A DNA stretch of 27,876 bases from Pinguiococcus pyrenoidosus (GCA_019677205.1 JAAMXY010000440.1:1-27876); one strand, 5' to 3'. Counted from the stretch's first letter, positions 19,201 to 27,876 are shown. Numbers and translations: made by a program. Notes: generated by a model not told the origin, from the letters alone.

Positions 19201-21110
19201 CGCAAGCGCTGGCGCTCGCGCTGCTGCAGGTGGCGGAGTTGGCGTTGGAGGACATCGGCGTGTTGGACCACGCGCTGTTCCAATGCTATGTGGCGCTCCT
19301 GGAGCACCAGGCCGCCGCGTTGTTCCGCGTGGGCCTACTGGCGTTCTTCAAGATCTGCAGCGCCGAAGACGTGGAGCTGTTGGTGCTCCAACACTGCGAC
19401 GTCCACGTCTTCCACGCCGCACTGGACCGCGCTGTCACCGCCGACGACCGCGACGACCTCACACTCATCCTCGCCATTTTGGGCCTTCTGATCCAGCGCG
19501 CCGACGCGCGCGCGAAGATTGCCGACGAGCGTCTCCTCGTCAAACTGATTGATTTGCTGCCTATCCTGGAGGAGAAGCATGTCGAGGAGGACGATGACGA
19601 CGAGGAGGATGTCGCTGGAGCTCAAGGACATCCACCGACGCTGGAGCCGGCGAAGAAGGCGTCGGCCCCCGAAGTGATGCTTCCACTGCTGGACGAACGA
19701 GGCGAGGGACGCAACAAGGACGAAACTTCGATTCGAAGCCCCGGCGATGAAACGACGCGGAAACTGGTGGACATGGACCTGCGCATCTTGACCACGCTGG
19801 CCAAGACGCGCGCGCTGCGCAAGCTCTTCACCCGCGCCGACATGATCCAGAAGGTCACGAGTCTGGTGCGCGCCACACCGCGCCTGCTTCGGCACGTGCT
19901 GGAGCTGTTGTACTGCATGTCGGACCGCTGCCGCTTATATCCCCACCTGGAACGTGTGGGCTTCGAACGCTGCGTGCTCAAGAGGAGTCAGGCGCTGAGC
20001 CAAAACGACGCCGTGAACATCTTCTGCATCTTGCTGGACGTCGTGGAGAACAACCAAGACGCCATCCGCTTCATCTCCGATCCAACGACGCAGCACTTCC
20101 TACGCAGCTTCGTGCGCTTCGACAACATCCACGCCGACATCGCTACGCTACTGTGGCGCCTACGACGCCACCCAAGCACCGCTGCATTCGCGTGCACGCC
20201 GCAGTACGACGACCTGCTGGTCACCATGTCCAACGTCACCAAGAGCGATCGCGCGCGTTCCATCTGCGCCAACGCCTTGGCTACCACTATCGATAAACCT
20301 GGCGGCGCGAACACGCTTCAGAGCTCCGAAGTCAAGCCGGGCGCCGTGAGCGCCTTGGTGTCCATCGTGGCCACGCGTAAGGCTGCGCGAGAGAGGGCGC
20401 CAGTCACGTTGGCATCCAAGCGGCGCTCCGAAAGTGCCGTCCTGGGCGACTTGAATTTCCTCGTGGCCAACGTGGCGCTGCCGCCCACCTTCTCGCTGCA
20501 GCTGGAGGAGGTGTGGGACAAGCGGGTGCTGCGCATCCAAGCCGACGAGGTCATGTCGCCGCAGCAGTACCGACGCCACCAGGCCAAGCTGCATGCCATG
20601 GCGCAACACGTGGAAGGCCAAAGCAAGGGTGCAAAGCGCGAAGGAGTCGTCGACGTATCACTCACGAAGGAGGGTGCGAATGCCAAGGAAGTTCAACATC
20701 AACGTCACCGTCGTGAGGATCAAGGCAGACATGAGGACAAAAGCACACGTGATGGGGATGATGAAGAGGACGAGGCTGATGAAGAGGACGAGGCTGATGA
20801 AGAGGAAGAGGAAGGGACCAGAGAACAGATGCAAGACGAGGAATCGGGGAGCGAAGCGGATGTACGCATCCAGTTCGCAGACACCAAGGTGGAATCCTTC
20901 CTGGGCCACTGTACCTTCCAGCCGCTGGTGGTGCACAGCAAGAAGGAAGACGTGTCCGAGTTCCTCTCCACACCTGGGAGGATGCGCGTCAAGAGCCACA
21001 AGATGGCCATGAGCTCCACGACACGGGGGGAAGCGCGACGCTCCAGCAGCCCTTCCCCTCTGTCGCCCGCGGAGCGCGCGACCTTCCTCTTCCGAGGAAG
21101 CGGCACGTGA
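16240..21110 (+). CDS. Giant armadillo/HEAT-like repeat protein, interrupted by assembly gap
   Basis: A very large alpha-helical repeat protein of at least 1,600 residues. The first part, 16240-16868, gives 209 residues, with a helical segment ITEEELKKLVRYW...KEDLVRACLRYM that loosely recalls a SAP fold. After the 45-N gap (16869-16913) the frame runs from 16914 to 21110 for 1,398 residues. Repeats of about 42 residues of armadillo style are evident: LALINNLAVTPVGRKHLF, AARCLRNAAFFDSLRRPML, ALPALKAACNLTFSRSCA, CAKALCNLAGDKFCAQALL, ADTLFNLLAHPESHLKML, ARAIYNFALRSDTRPVL. An acidic low-complexity run (DEEDEADEEDEADEEEEEG) lies near 20760-20815, before a conserved-looking end. Such proteins are protein-interaction scaffolds; the partner is unknown. 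The frames on either side of the gap differ, so gap length is wrong or an intron is hidden there. Start: the first ATG is 16240. Confidence 0.85.
16869..16913. other. Assembly gap (45 N)
   Basis: A run of 45 undetermined bases inside the armadillo-like gene. The upstream frame needs one base to complete its codon, whereas the N run is a multiple of three, so the true missing length must be one more than a multiple of three unless an intron lies here. Confidence 0.99.
20760..20795. repeat. 18-bp tandem duplication, acidic tract
   Basis: Two exact copies of an 18-base unit (GATGAAGAGGACGAGGCT) at 20760-20777 and 20778-20795 encode repeated DEEDEA in the acidic tail of the armadillo-like protein. 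The length keeps the frame. Confidence 0.8.
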
Positions 21111-21733
21111 TAAGGGTGGCGCCCAGGAGACATACGACGCGACGAAGACGTCGAGACAGACCGCGCTGGCCTTTTTTGAATAGTGTACTTCGTGCCGCAA
21201 AGCACCAGCCATGATGACCAGGCCAGAGCATCAAGTCAGGATGCCGCAGAGAAGCAAGGCGCTGGTATGACGGAAGGCGCCATAGACAAAGACCAAGCGA
21301 GACGGGACGGAAAAGAAGTGCGCAAGCCTTCAATTCACAACCCTCTATGCGCTCCTCTGCACCTCCGCACCTCTGCACGCAGCATTCCTCCGCACCTGCA
21401 CGAGATGCCACTACGGAAAGGGGGCCCCGGGCCAGAAGAGGAAAAGAGAGGAAAGAAACTAGGGCTGGGGACCCGGAAAAGGGAAAGGGACGGGGAGAGG
21501 AGGGCACGAGGGCGATCACGCCGCTGCCAGGCAGGCTAGCTTGGCTGCCCGCAGGTCAAAACTTCCTCTTCCAAACCGAAAGAGACTGCACGCGAAGGCT
21601 CACCGTCGAACCTCAAGGAGGAAAACCGCATTGGCACGCTTTGTTCAGAGTAGTAGTAGAGCACGAGGGATCATGTAGTGCTCGGTCTAGGCGAGGAGTC
21701 GATCGTCCGCATCCAGTACCACGCCGTCGTCAC
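21111..21733. other. Convergent 3' region
   Basis: About 620 bases between the stop of the armadillo-like gene and the stop of NF-YA. It contains purine-rich stretches (about 21430-21510). No gene is supported; a rightward open frame through it is only the opposite strand of NF-YA plus flank. Confidence 0.45.
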
Positions 21734-22656
21734 CTAGTCCTTGAGCTCGCTCTTCTTGTGCTCCCGATCGATCTGCGCCTTCATCTCGGCCTTGGTCAGG
21801 AAGCGGCCGGACGGACCCCGAAGTCGCCGGCACGCGTGGTCGTGGCGCGACTTGTGCAGGAAGGGCTTCCTCGCCGACGGCACCTTCCGCATGGCCTCGA
21901 GCTTGGCGCGAGCCTGGCGCCTCTTCAGGATGCGTCGGTACTGCTTGGCGTTCACGAAGGTGGGCTGCTCCTCCGACACATCCTGAGGCATGGCGACCTT
22001 GTTCTGGTAGCCGTAGGTGGACGGCAGGGCCTGCGCGGACGAGCCAGGCATGGCCACGCCCATGCCCATGGCGGCCGCCCACTGCGCACGCTGCTGCATC
22101 TGCAGCTGCTGCATGAACTCGTTGTTCATCTGCGACGGCATCTGGCCGCTCATGCCGGGGGCGCCCATCTGCGCGGCGTGCATCTGCTGCTGCATGGCTT
22201 GGTGAACCAAGGCCTGGAGAAATTCAAGCAGAAAGCAGCCGAGTTTCGTGAGTATCCAGAGTTGAAGCTTCCAGCCCTTTGTGTCCGTATGTCTCTCTTT
22301 CCCTCTCTTTGTCTCTAACTCCCTCCCTCCCTCCCTCCCTCCCTCCCTTTAACACCGACACGAAAGAATTCTCTCGACCTCTCTTCTACTTGTCAAGCAA
22401 GGCGCTCTTTGGGCCTCTCTACTGCACGTGCTTCATCTCTGCATGGGCGCTGTGCAGTGCGGTAGCTCTCCCGCGCAGAGCGTAGAAGGGCTATCGCACC
22501 GGGGATCTTCGGAGCTGCGCCGGAAAGCGTTCGGCCCGCGCGCGCGCTTACCTGCTGCTGAGCCGCCTGCGCGGCCTGCGCTTGCTGCGCGGCTTGCTGC
22601 TGCTGCTGAGCATGCGCCTGAGCCTGCATGGCGTAGGCTGCGTTGGGGTCCATCAT
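21734..22656 (-). CDS. NFYA: CCAAT-binding transcription factor subunit NF-YA (2 exons)
   Basis: The sequence-specific subunit of the nuclear NF-Y complex, which joins an NF-YB/NF-YC histone-fold pair to bind CCAAT. Exons 22656-22552 and 22213-21734 join in phase 0 over a 338-nt intron, giving 194 residues. Exon 1 is almost pure Gln/Ala, the kind of low-complexity activation segment found in this family. The NF-YA core is textbook: the NF-YB/YC-binding helix FVNAKQYRRILKRRQARAKL starts at about residue 121, a linker with ARKPFLHKSRHDHACRR follows, and the DNA-contact motif is RLRGPSGRFLTKAE, where the usual GxGGRF has Ser in place of one Gly. A Met/Gln-rich segment precedes the core. The donor is GTAAGC after CAGCAGCAG and the acceptor TTTCTCCAG. 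The intron contains a CCCT microsatellite. Confidence 0.95.
22321..22348. repeat. (CCCT)7 microsatellite in NF-YA intron
   Basis: Seven exact CCCT units on the plus strand, reading GGGA repeats in the NF-YA transcript. It lies within the intron at 22214-22551, flanked by other pyrimidine-rich sequence. Confidence 0.9.
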
Positions 22657-24462
22657 GGCGGCTTGTGAGTCGCTGCGGATCTGTCTGCCGCGGGAGAGAA
22701 GCGCAGGCGCAGTAAGTTCATCTGGTGGGGGATCCGCATGCTTCGTGCGCCGCGGCGCTACCTGCTTGCGGAGAGGGCCTGCTTGAGCAGAGAGCCGGAT
22801 CTTGAAGGCTTCGGCGGCTGGTCGAACAAGCGTGTTACGCGCTCGACTAGTGGCTCAGGCGTCGTTGGTGCGTGGGAATTGGCGCGTCGAGGACCAACGA
22901 GGCTGCTTCTCTGCGCAACTCCTAACCTGAGTGGCCGAGCACCGCAGCAAGTTGGCCTATCTACGATGGGCGACAGTCACAACCAACGGTGGGTTCAGCA
23001 CCGGTCGAGGAATTCCAGCTGACAATGGTGAGCTGGACGATCGGTTTCCCCCAACCAAGGTGAGCTGGAAAAACCGAATCGTGGATTGGGAGTGGAAGAC
23101 CCGATTGCTGGGGCTTTCCGAAAGTTGGCAGGAGTCGATGCCCGGGCAGGGAGTATCCGAGTACGAGTAACCGAAGGACGTACACCCCCGGCAACTTGAT
23201 TCGCCTTTGTGCAGGAACGTCCGCCGAGCAGGTCGAGAACGCTGTCGTATGGAAGCGCAAAACCGTTGGGATTCGAAATACGCCGAGCTTGAAAAAGGGT
23301 GCAACTTCGAGGTTTGTTGGCCTTATCTATGCTAATATTCGGTCGTACAATAGAAATCATAGTATGAATAAAATTAGATGAGACTTTTGGAGATATATTG
23401 AATATACTAGCAAATTTTACAAAAACAAAAATGCCAAAAGCTAGACACATTTGGGGATTAGCTTGTACCAAGAGCGCATGACTCATGTCTCCCACATTCT
23501 GTTCAAATAATTCTCGATTCCGCCTATGTCAGCTGTATTCGCCACACCGCGTTAGACAGAAACCGTCGTCATCCGGCCGCTTCATCGGTTCAACCTCAGA
23601 ATACTGATAGTTGCCGTGATGGTCGGTATTCGCTTCATATCCAAGGTTGCCAACCACGAAAAAAAAGAAAATGAGCCTTGCTGCTTATTATTGTCTCATA
23701 CATAATTGTAAAATATACTATTGTATATAACGCCCCAAGGTATTCCTAGGTGCAAATGTGGGAAAAGGGACGAGCGCGCATGCGTCTCAAGTGGCCAGTG
23801 GGTGGCCAGTTGTTTGGGGAGTTGGAAAGTGCGCATCTGGGAAGGCGCCATCAGACAGCATGCACACCGCCGCACGCGCTTTCGGTCGGAGGACCTCTCG
23901 GTGAGTCATCCCGATCCTGTGCCGCGTAGCAGCGTTTGTTGTGCTGCTGGAGAAGGCGGCGTAGGACACAGATCCCCAAGCGCAACTTCGCCGGAGCGCG
24001 AGAGCTTCGGTTTTTGCGGCAGAGGCTCAGTCGCACAACGCACTCTGCAGTGCACATGCGCGTTCTAGGCACCTATGCCTGTAGCCCCTGAGCCGGCGGA
24101 GCTCAAGGGGTCTTAGCACGGCACTTGGTGTTTGAGAAGTCACGTTGTGAGAGATTCGCTTCTCCAAAGCGCTGTGTCTCGTGCTTTGGGTGACTTGCTG
24201 TCGGTAGTGCCGCTCGTGCTGTTGGTAGTGCTGCTCGTGCTGCTGGGGTGCTCTGGCCCAATGGATTCCCCGAGTCTTTGCTCCAGCCGAATCAAGCGTC
24301 GAAGCACCTGAGGAGCGCTCTGAATGCGGAGAGAGTTGTGCGTCGTGCTAAGAGCGCCGGAGTCAGACCCAGAGAGACACCCAGAGAGACAGACGGACCG
24401 AGGGGGGGGGGGCGGAGAGAAGGCTAGGGAGAGGAGACGATCGTTGGGAGCGTTCAGTCGAG
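22657..24462. other. 1.8-kb divergent intergenic region with AT-rich island
   Basis: The longest space without a gene. The flanks are GC-rich, but about 23325-23460 and 23640-23745 are AT-rich, ending with TATATAACG near 23725-23735. A CCAAT pentamer at 24258-24262 lies about 200 bases upstream of the ATP synthase gamma start, and a run of ten or so G lies near 24401-24411. Open frames on both strands lack motifs. No tRNA-like cloverleaf or transposase fragment was recognised. It must hold the promoters of NF-YA (leftward) and ATP synthase gamma (rightward). Confidence 0.5.
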
Positions 24463-25408
24463 ATGTCGCGCTTCCGAGACCTTGCACAAAGGCTGGGCTC
24501 TCGCGTCGGTTGGTGCCTACTTACGCTTGCCTGCTCTCGCCCTTCCTAGGTCTTGCTTCCGTGGAATGGCCACCGAGAAGCAGCTGCGGGTGCAGATCAC
24601 GGCCACGCAGAACCTGAAGAAGATCACGCAGTCCATGAAGATGGTGTCCGCGTCCAAGCTTCGGGGGGACCAGACGCGCCTGGAGATGGCCAAGCCCTTC
24701 GCGTCCTGGACGGACAAGATGGCGGATCCTGCGCCCGCCTTTGAGGAAATCGAGGATGTCAGCAGCTTCCCGGACAGCAACCTCTTCGTGTGCCTCACCA
24801 GCGACAAGGGCCTCTGCGGCGGCGTGAACTCCGTCATCACCCGGCAAATGCGGCGTGCCTGTGCCTTGCTCGACGAGGCGGGCAAGTCCTACAAGGTGCT
24901 GGTCTTCGGCGAGAAGGGGCGCGCGCAGCTGCGCCGGCTCTTCCCGGAGAGCATGGCGGGGGCCATCACGGATGCGGAGGCGCCGCACAACTTCTCCACC
25001 GCGGCCGCGGTGGCCAAGCTGGCCGCCAAGGAGGGCGTGGACGCGACGCACATCGTGTACAACGAGTTCGTCTCTGCCATTTCCTACACCACCCGCCTCG
25101 CGACCCTCGCCCCGCTGCTGAAGGAGGGCGAGGCGGAGCCCATGCCCGAATACGAGTTCGAGCCGGATAACAAGAACGAGATCATGGTGGACCTGTACGA
25201 GTACCTGCTCACGTCCAAGATCTACTACGGCCTCATGGAGAGTGCGACCTCCGAGCAGAGTTCGCGCATGAACGCGATGGAGAATGCGTCCAAGAACGCG
25301 GGAGAACTCATTGACAAGCTGACCTTGCAATACAACCGCGCTCGCCAAGCACGTATCACGACCGAGCTCATCGAGATCATCTCGGGTGCTTCCGCCCTCG
25401 AGGGCTAA
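24463..25408 (+). CDS. ATP5F1C: Mitochondrial F1-ATP synthase gamma subunit
   Basis: The central rotor shaft of mitochondrial F1. The mature start ATEKQLRVQITATQNLKKIT, continuing SMKMVSASKL, matches the gamma N-terminal helix, SDKGLCGGVNS is the conserved mid-protein motif, and SRMNAMENASKNAGELID followed by YNRARQARITTELIEIISGA is the C-terminal helix. There is no chloroplast-type regulatory Cys insertion, so this is the mitochondrial form. Body length (about 280 residues from the Met at 24566) is normal. The N-terminus is uncertain. I propose ATG 24463, exon 24463-24512, a 37-nt intron ending CTAG, then exon 24550-25408 (phase 2), giving 302 residues with an Arg-rich, acid-poor presequence. 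Alternatively the frame is unspliced through an apolar, Arg-containing stretch (residues such as AYLRLPALALPRSCFRG) and starts in an upstream exon not identified. Confidence 0.9.
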
Positions 25409-25691
25409 GGGGCGCTGTTCTTTCCGGCGGCGACGGTGTGGCAGCGCCGGTAGGGCCCGCCCGCGCTGAGCTTCAGAGACGCCTTTGGACCGCTTCGCGC
25501 ATTCTACGTGCTTTCCGTGTGGTCGAGGGCGTCCATGTTGCGGTCGGTTGTCGAGGGTGTGGGCGGCTTGGGTGCACAGAGGCTGGAGACAGGCCGGTCG
25601 TTGCCTCGGAAGAAGAACACGGCTAATAGTGTCATTCGCAAGCTCTCGCTATCGCCACGATTGATTCGAGGCCGAACGCCACCTCGGGCCT
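25409..25691. other. Convergent 3' region
   Basis: About 280 bases between the stops of ATP synthase gamma and the RING-CH gene. Nothing distinctive is seen. Confidence 0.45.
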
Positions 25692-27461
25692 CTACTCGTT
25701 GGGTGATGCGCCGTCGTCCGGTCGAAGATCTTCAGCTCGGTCTACGCTCTGCCCAGCGGCCGCAGATCCGGCTTCTTCGCTCCCCTGAGCACGACTCGCC
25801 TCAGCGGTCGCTTCTCGCTCCGAATCCGCATCACCATCACCATCACCATCACCATCACCATCCGCATCACCATCACCTTGATCTACACTAGTTTCTTGGT
25901 CTTCTTCGTTTGCTGCTGCTCCTTGCTGTGCTCCGCCGGTGGAAGCATGCGGTCGGGCCTGGGCGCGCGCCCTGTAGGTGGCCATCAGGGTTTGCGCCGC
26001 GCGCAGGTAGGTCTCTGTCATCTCTGTTTCCGGAGCGAAGGCGAGGCGCCCTTCCAGGCGCTCCCGTCGCTCTGACGGCCGCGCCAGCAAGTCTGACACC
26101 GATGCACGGCAGAAGCCCCAGTGGCCTTTACTGGTCTCTCCGAGGAGCTGCGTCCTCGACCACCGGGCGTCGCCCCAGAAGCACAACACCCTGCCGCCAG
26201 TCCCACCGATCCCAACCAAGTTCTTGGGCTTCACCGCTACGGCAGCGCCGTCGCCCAGCCGGACCATCCAGCGGCCAGAAGTCGCCCTAAAGTGCAACGC
26301 CACGCCCGTCTGGCCATTGAGGTCCGCGCGCGCCACGAGGCGCTCCAGGCGGACCGCTTGTCCTTCCTTGACGTCGCCTTGTCGCTCGTCGGCCCGTTGA
26401 GCGCGGCTGCTTGCGACAGCGAGCGCGGCGTGCAGCTCCTTGTGCACCGTCCAGCCCTGTCCCCTGCCGCCCAGCACGATGCAGCAAACGATGCGATCCG
26501 GGTCGCATGGTCCGCCAACGTAGTGCTCCAGGGCGATGTCGTCGCACCTCGCATCCTGTCTTCGGGCACGCGTTCTTTCGGCAGCGACGGCATCCTCATC
26601 CACGGGGCCTGCCACAGGTCTGGTCAAGTTCACCGCTGCGACATGATCCTCTCCGCAGTCCGCTTCGCAGGCGCGAAGGACGATTCTCGCCGGCGTCCGC
26701 AGCCGACCCAGTCTGCCGCGGATGTCTGCGGCTGCCACGCCTTCCAAGGCCCCTTCCGAAGCCAGCTGAAACTGCCGCGCGCGCAGCGTGATCCGCCCCC
26801 GCTCGTCACATCTGGCCTGCAAGCCTTGCAGCGTCGTTGCGTCGCAGTCTCCGAGCTCCACGACCTCGTTCTCCTGCACTTCCGTGATGACGTACACGCC
26901 GCCGATCCAATGGCGATAGTTGGACAGCGTCCTGCAGCACCCGTCCACGTCAGTTCGCCGTCTCCGCCACTCGCCTTGCCCATGCTGCTTCACAGCAGGA
27001 GATGGCACCTGAAGAACGCCGGCATCTGCTCTTGCTGCTGCTGTAGCATGGCGGAGAACGCCGAATGCGCCGCGATGATACACCCTTTTCGTCGGCCCCA
27101 AAGCATTAACACACCATTTCTGGCGCTTCAAACTGCGCCATTTCAGCCTCGCACCTTCTTCGATCAGCGCAGCGAGCTCCGGGCCCGTGAAGCTCTCCAT
27201 GAGCTCGTGCCTCGTGGGCGGTTTGTTGGTGAAGGGGGCGTTGCACACATTGCACGTGTGGTGACGCCGGTCATCTTCATAGAACGCAGGGTGCGTCGGC
27301 TGCGTGACCAGTACGGACCGCTGCCAGCGTCTCAGACACGCCACGTGCACCCACTTTATGAAGCCGCGGCAGTTGCACGGCGCCAACAACTCGCCGACTT
27401 CAGGGCCTTCGTAGCAGAATCGGCACAACTTCTCGGCTTCGGGATCATCGCCACTCGCCAT
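25692..27461 (-). CDS. RING-CH (MARCH-type) E3 ubiquitin ligase-like protein, 3 exons
   Basis: A C4HC3 RING-CH domain at residues 13-73: C13, C16, C29, C31, H39, C42, C70, C73, with W37 and W46 in place. Such domains recruit E2 enzymes for ubiquitin transfer. Exons 27461-27155, 27084-27009 and 26931-25692 join over introns of 70 and 77 nt (phases 1 and 2), giving 540 residues. Splicing restores a segment running from TGPELAALIEEG into CIIAAHSAFSAMLQQQQEQM and TLSNYRHWIGGVYVITEV. Downstream are HYVGGPCDPDRIVC, a small SH3-like motif (LNGQTGVALHF...GRWMVRL...VAVKPKNLV), and WSRTQLLGETSKGHWGFCRA; from memory these recur in RING-CH proteins of several algal protists. No membrane span follows, unlike animal MARCH proteins. 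The tail is acidic Asp-Gly repeats. The start at 27461 immediately precedes the domain; an in-frame ATG at 27623 is less likely. Confidence 0.82.
   Translation of the reverse strand: MASGDDPEAEKLCRFCYEGPEVGELLAPCNCRGFIKWVHVACLRRWQRSVLVTQPTHPAFYEDDRRHHTCNVCNAPFTNKPPTRHELMESFTGPELAALIEEGARLKWRSLKRQKWCVNALGPTKRVYHRGAFGVLRHATAAARADAGVLQVPSPAVKQHGQGEWRRRRTDVDGCCRTLSNYRHWIGGVYVITEVQENEVVELGDCDATTLQGLQARCDERGRITLRARQFQLASEGALEGVAAADIRGRLGRLRTPARIVLRACEADCGEDHVAAVNLTRPVAGPVDEDAVAAERTRARRQDARCDDIALEHYVGGPCDPDRIVCCIVLGGRGQGWTVHKELHAALAVASSRAQRADERQGDVKEGQAVRLERLVARADLNGQTGVALHFRATSGRWMVRLGDGAAVAVKPKNLVGIGGTGGRVLCFWGDARWSRTQLLGETSKGHWGFCRASVSDLLARPSERRERLEGRLAFAPETEMTETYLRAAQTLMATYRARAQARPHASTGGAQQGAAANEEDQETSVDQGDGDADGDGDGDGDGDADSEREATAEASRAQGSEEAGSAAAGQSVDRAEDLRPDDGASPNE
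25829..25877. repeat. (CATCAC)n hexanucleotide microsatellite in coding sequence
   Basis: About eight CATCAC units with one CATCCG interruption. On the minus strand it encodes the Asp-Gly repeat in the acidic C-terminal tail of the RING-CH protein. The hexamer unit keeps frame, so length variants would be tolerated. Confidence 0.85.
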
Positions 27462-27876
27462 TTGGGCTCGGAAGCCTTCTCTCGCTACTACAAGTGGGGC
27501 CTGCACAACAAGGGATGGCAGGTGCGCAGAGAGAGGCGCGGAAACGCACTGGGAAAAGCACCACAAAAAGCGAAAGATCCACGCGACGTCTTTGCGATGG
27601 TCCCTTCCATTACGGTAGATCATATTCTTAGTATACTTTAAAAATATATAACGTTAGATATTATATTGAAAATAAATGATCATACAGTTATTTTCAAAAT
27701 GATTTGTTTTTGGTGGAGCCGGATGAAGATGAACGAGATGCATGAAAAAATGTTGCGTTGCCGCCATTGTACGGTTGGGGTCTGCCTTTCAGCCTTCCGC
27801 ACGCTGAGGATCATGCACACCAGAGCTTTATCTGAAGAAAGGATTTTTGGGACAGGAGAGGGAACATCCAGAGAGA
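27462..27876. promoter_or_regulatory. Upstream region of RING-CH gene with AT-rich island
   Basis: About 415 bases to the window edge. An AT-rich block at about 27608-27715 includes TATATAACG near 27648 and a perfect 10-bp inverted repeat (27666-27675 with 27688-27697). It is the likely promoter region of the leftward RING-CH gene. What lies beyond the window edge cannot be judged. Confidence 0.4.
27666..27697. repeat. Perfect 10-bp inverted repeat
   Basis: TTGAAAATAA at 27666-27675 is the exact reverse complement of TTATTTTCAA at 27688-27697, with a 12-base spacer. It lies about 200 bases upstream of the RING-CH start. It could be a hairpin, an operator-like dyad, or chance in an AT-rich tract. 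Confidence 0.7.

Noticed and set aside
21347..22318. Plus-strand 323-codon open frame over NF-YA
   Set aside because: It is the shadow of the NF-YA exon, continuing into flank and intron; NF-YA homology on the minus strand is unmistakable.
22995..23495. Minus-strand frame of 166 codons in the large intergenic region
   Set aside because: It runs across the abrupt change to AT-rich sequence, has no family motif, and other frames in the region are equally open.
22657..24462. Possible tRNA or small structured RNA in the long intergenic region
   Set aside because: A GGTTCAACCTC resembling a T-arm occurs near 23587, but no matching acceptor stem or anticodon arm could be built around it.
25508..25891. 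Plus-strand frame with a poly-His run resembling an affinity tag or vector contamination
   Set aside because: The CATCAC microsatellite is the opposite strand of the Asp-Gly repeat of the RING-CH gene, includes a CATCCG interruption, and its flanks are continuous with that gene.
26121..27641. Plus-strand 506-codon open frame opposite the RING-CH gene
   Set aside because: The minus strand carries the C4HC3 domain and phase-matched introns; the plus frame has no recognisable domain.
1..27876. Dinoflagellate origin
   Set aside because: The RING-CH motifs recall algal families including dinoflagellates, but introns are short with canonical GT-AG ends, gene density is high, genes alternate strand, and no spliced-leader sequence was seen.

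Overview
This is nuclear DNA from a microbial eukaryote. Evidence: most genes are interrupted by short GT-AG introns, intergenic spaces are several hundred bases, and the proteins recognised are eukaryotic (enkurin, a CCAAT-binding NF-YA, a RING-CH ubiquitin ligase, mitochondrial F1 gamma). Enkurin implies a motile cilium or flagellum at some life stage. Overall composition is GC-rich, with a few AT-rich islands. A stramenopile or another flagellated algal/protist lineage fits, but that placement is inference from protein resemblance and intron style. There is a 45-N assembly gap at 16869-16913.

I support eleven protein genes in 27.9 kb. From left to right: enkurin (-, 184-1381); acireductone dioxygenase (+, 2148-2985); a large SOS1-like Na+/H+ antiporter with a cyclic-nucleotide-binding-like domain (+, 4201-8040); an unrecognised Ser-rich protein (-, 8335-9881); an unrecognised basic coiled-coil protein of five rebuilt exons' worth of sequence in four exons (-, 10441-12693); a sulfotransferase with a C-terminal membrane anchor (+, 13157-14206); a small Cys-rich secreted, possibly GPI-anchored protein (-, 14559-15389); a giant armadillo-like repeat protein broken by the assembly gap (+, 16240-21110); NF-YA (-, 21734-22656); mitochondrial ATP synthase gamma (+, 24463-25408); and a RING-CH protein with a long C-terminal region (-, 25692-27461).

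Splice junctions were inferred by eye from GT/AG sites, matching phases and restored protein similarity. Most introns are 61-98 nt, clustering near 77-82; outliers are 218, 338 and one doubtful 37-nt case. Genes mostly alternate strand, giving divergent promoter regions (1382-2147, 12694-13156, 15390-16239, 22657-24462) and convergent 3' regions (8041-8334, 14207-14558, 21111-21733, 25409-25691).

The genes do not form an operon or an obvious pathway. They look like an ordinary stretch of a compact protist genome: methionine salvage, ion homeostasis, respiration, transcription, ubiquitination, flagellum. I see no mobile element with intact coding capacity, no CRISPR array, no rRNA and no convincing tRNA. 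The most interesting items are the reconstructed GPI-anchor candidate, the tail-anchored sulfotransferase, the RING-CH family member whose conserved segment appears only after two introns are removed, and the degenerate nucleotide-binding domain on the antiporter.
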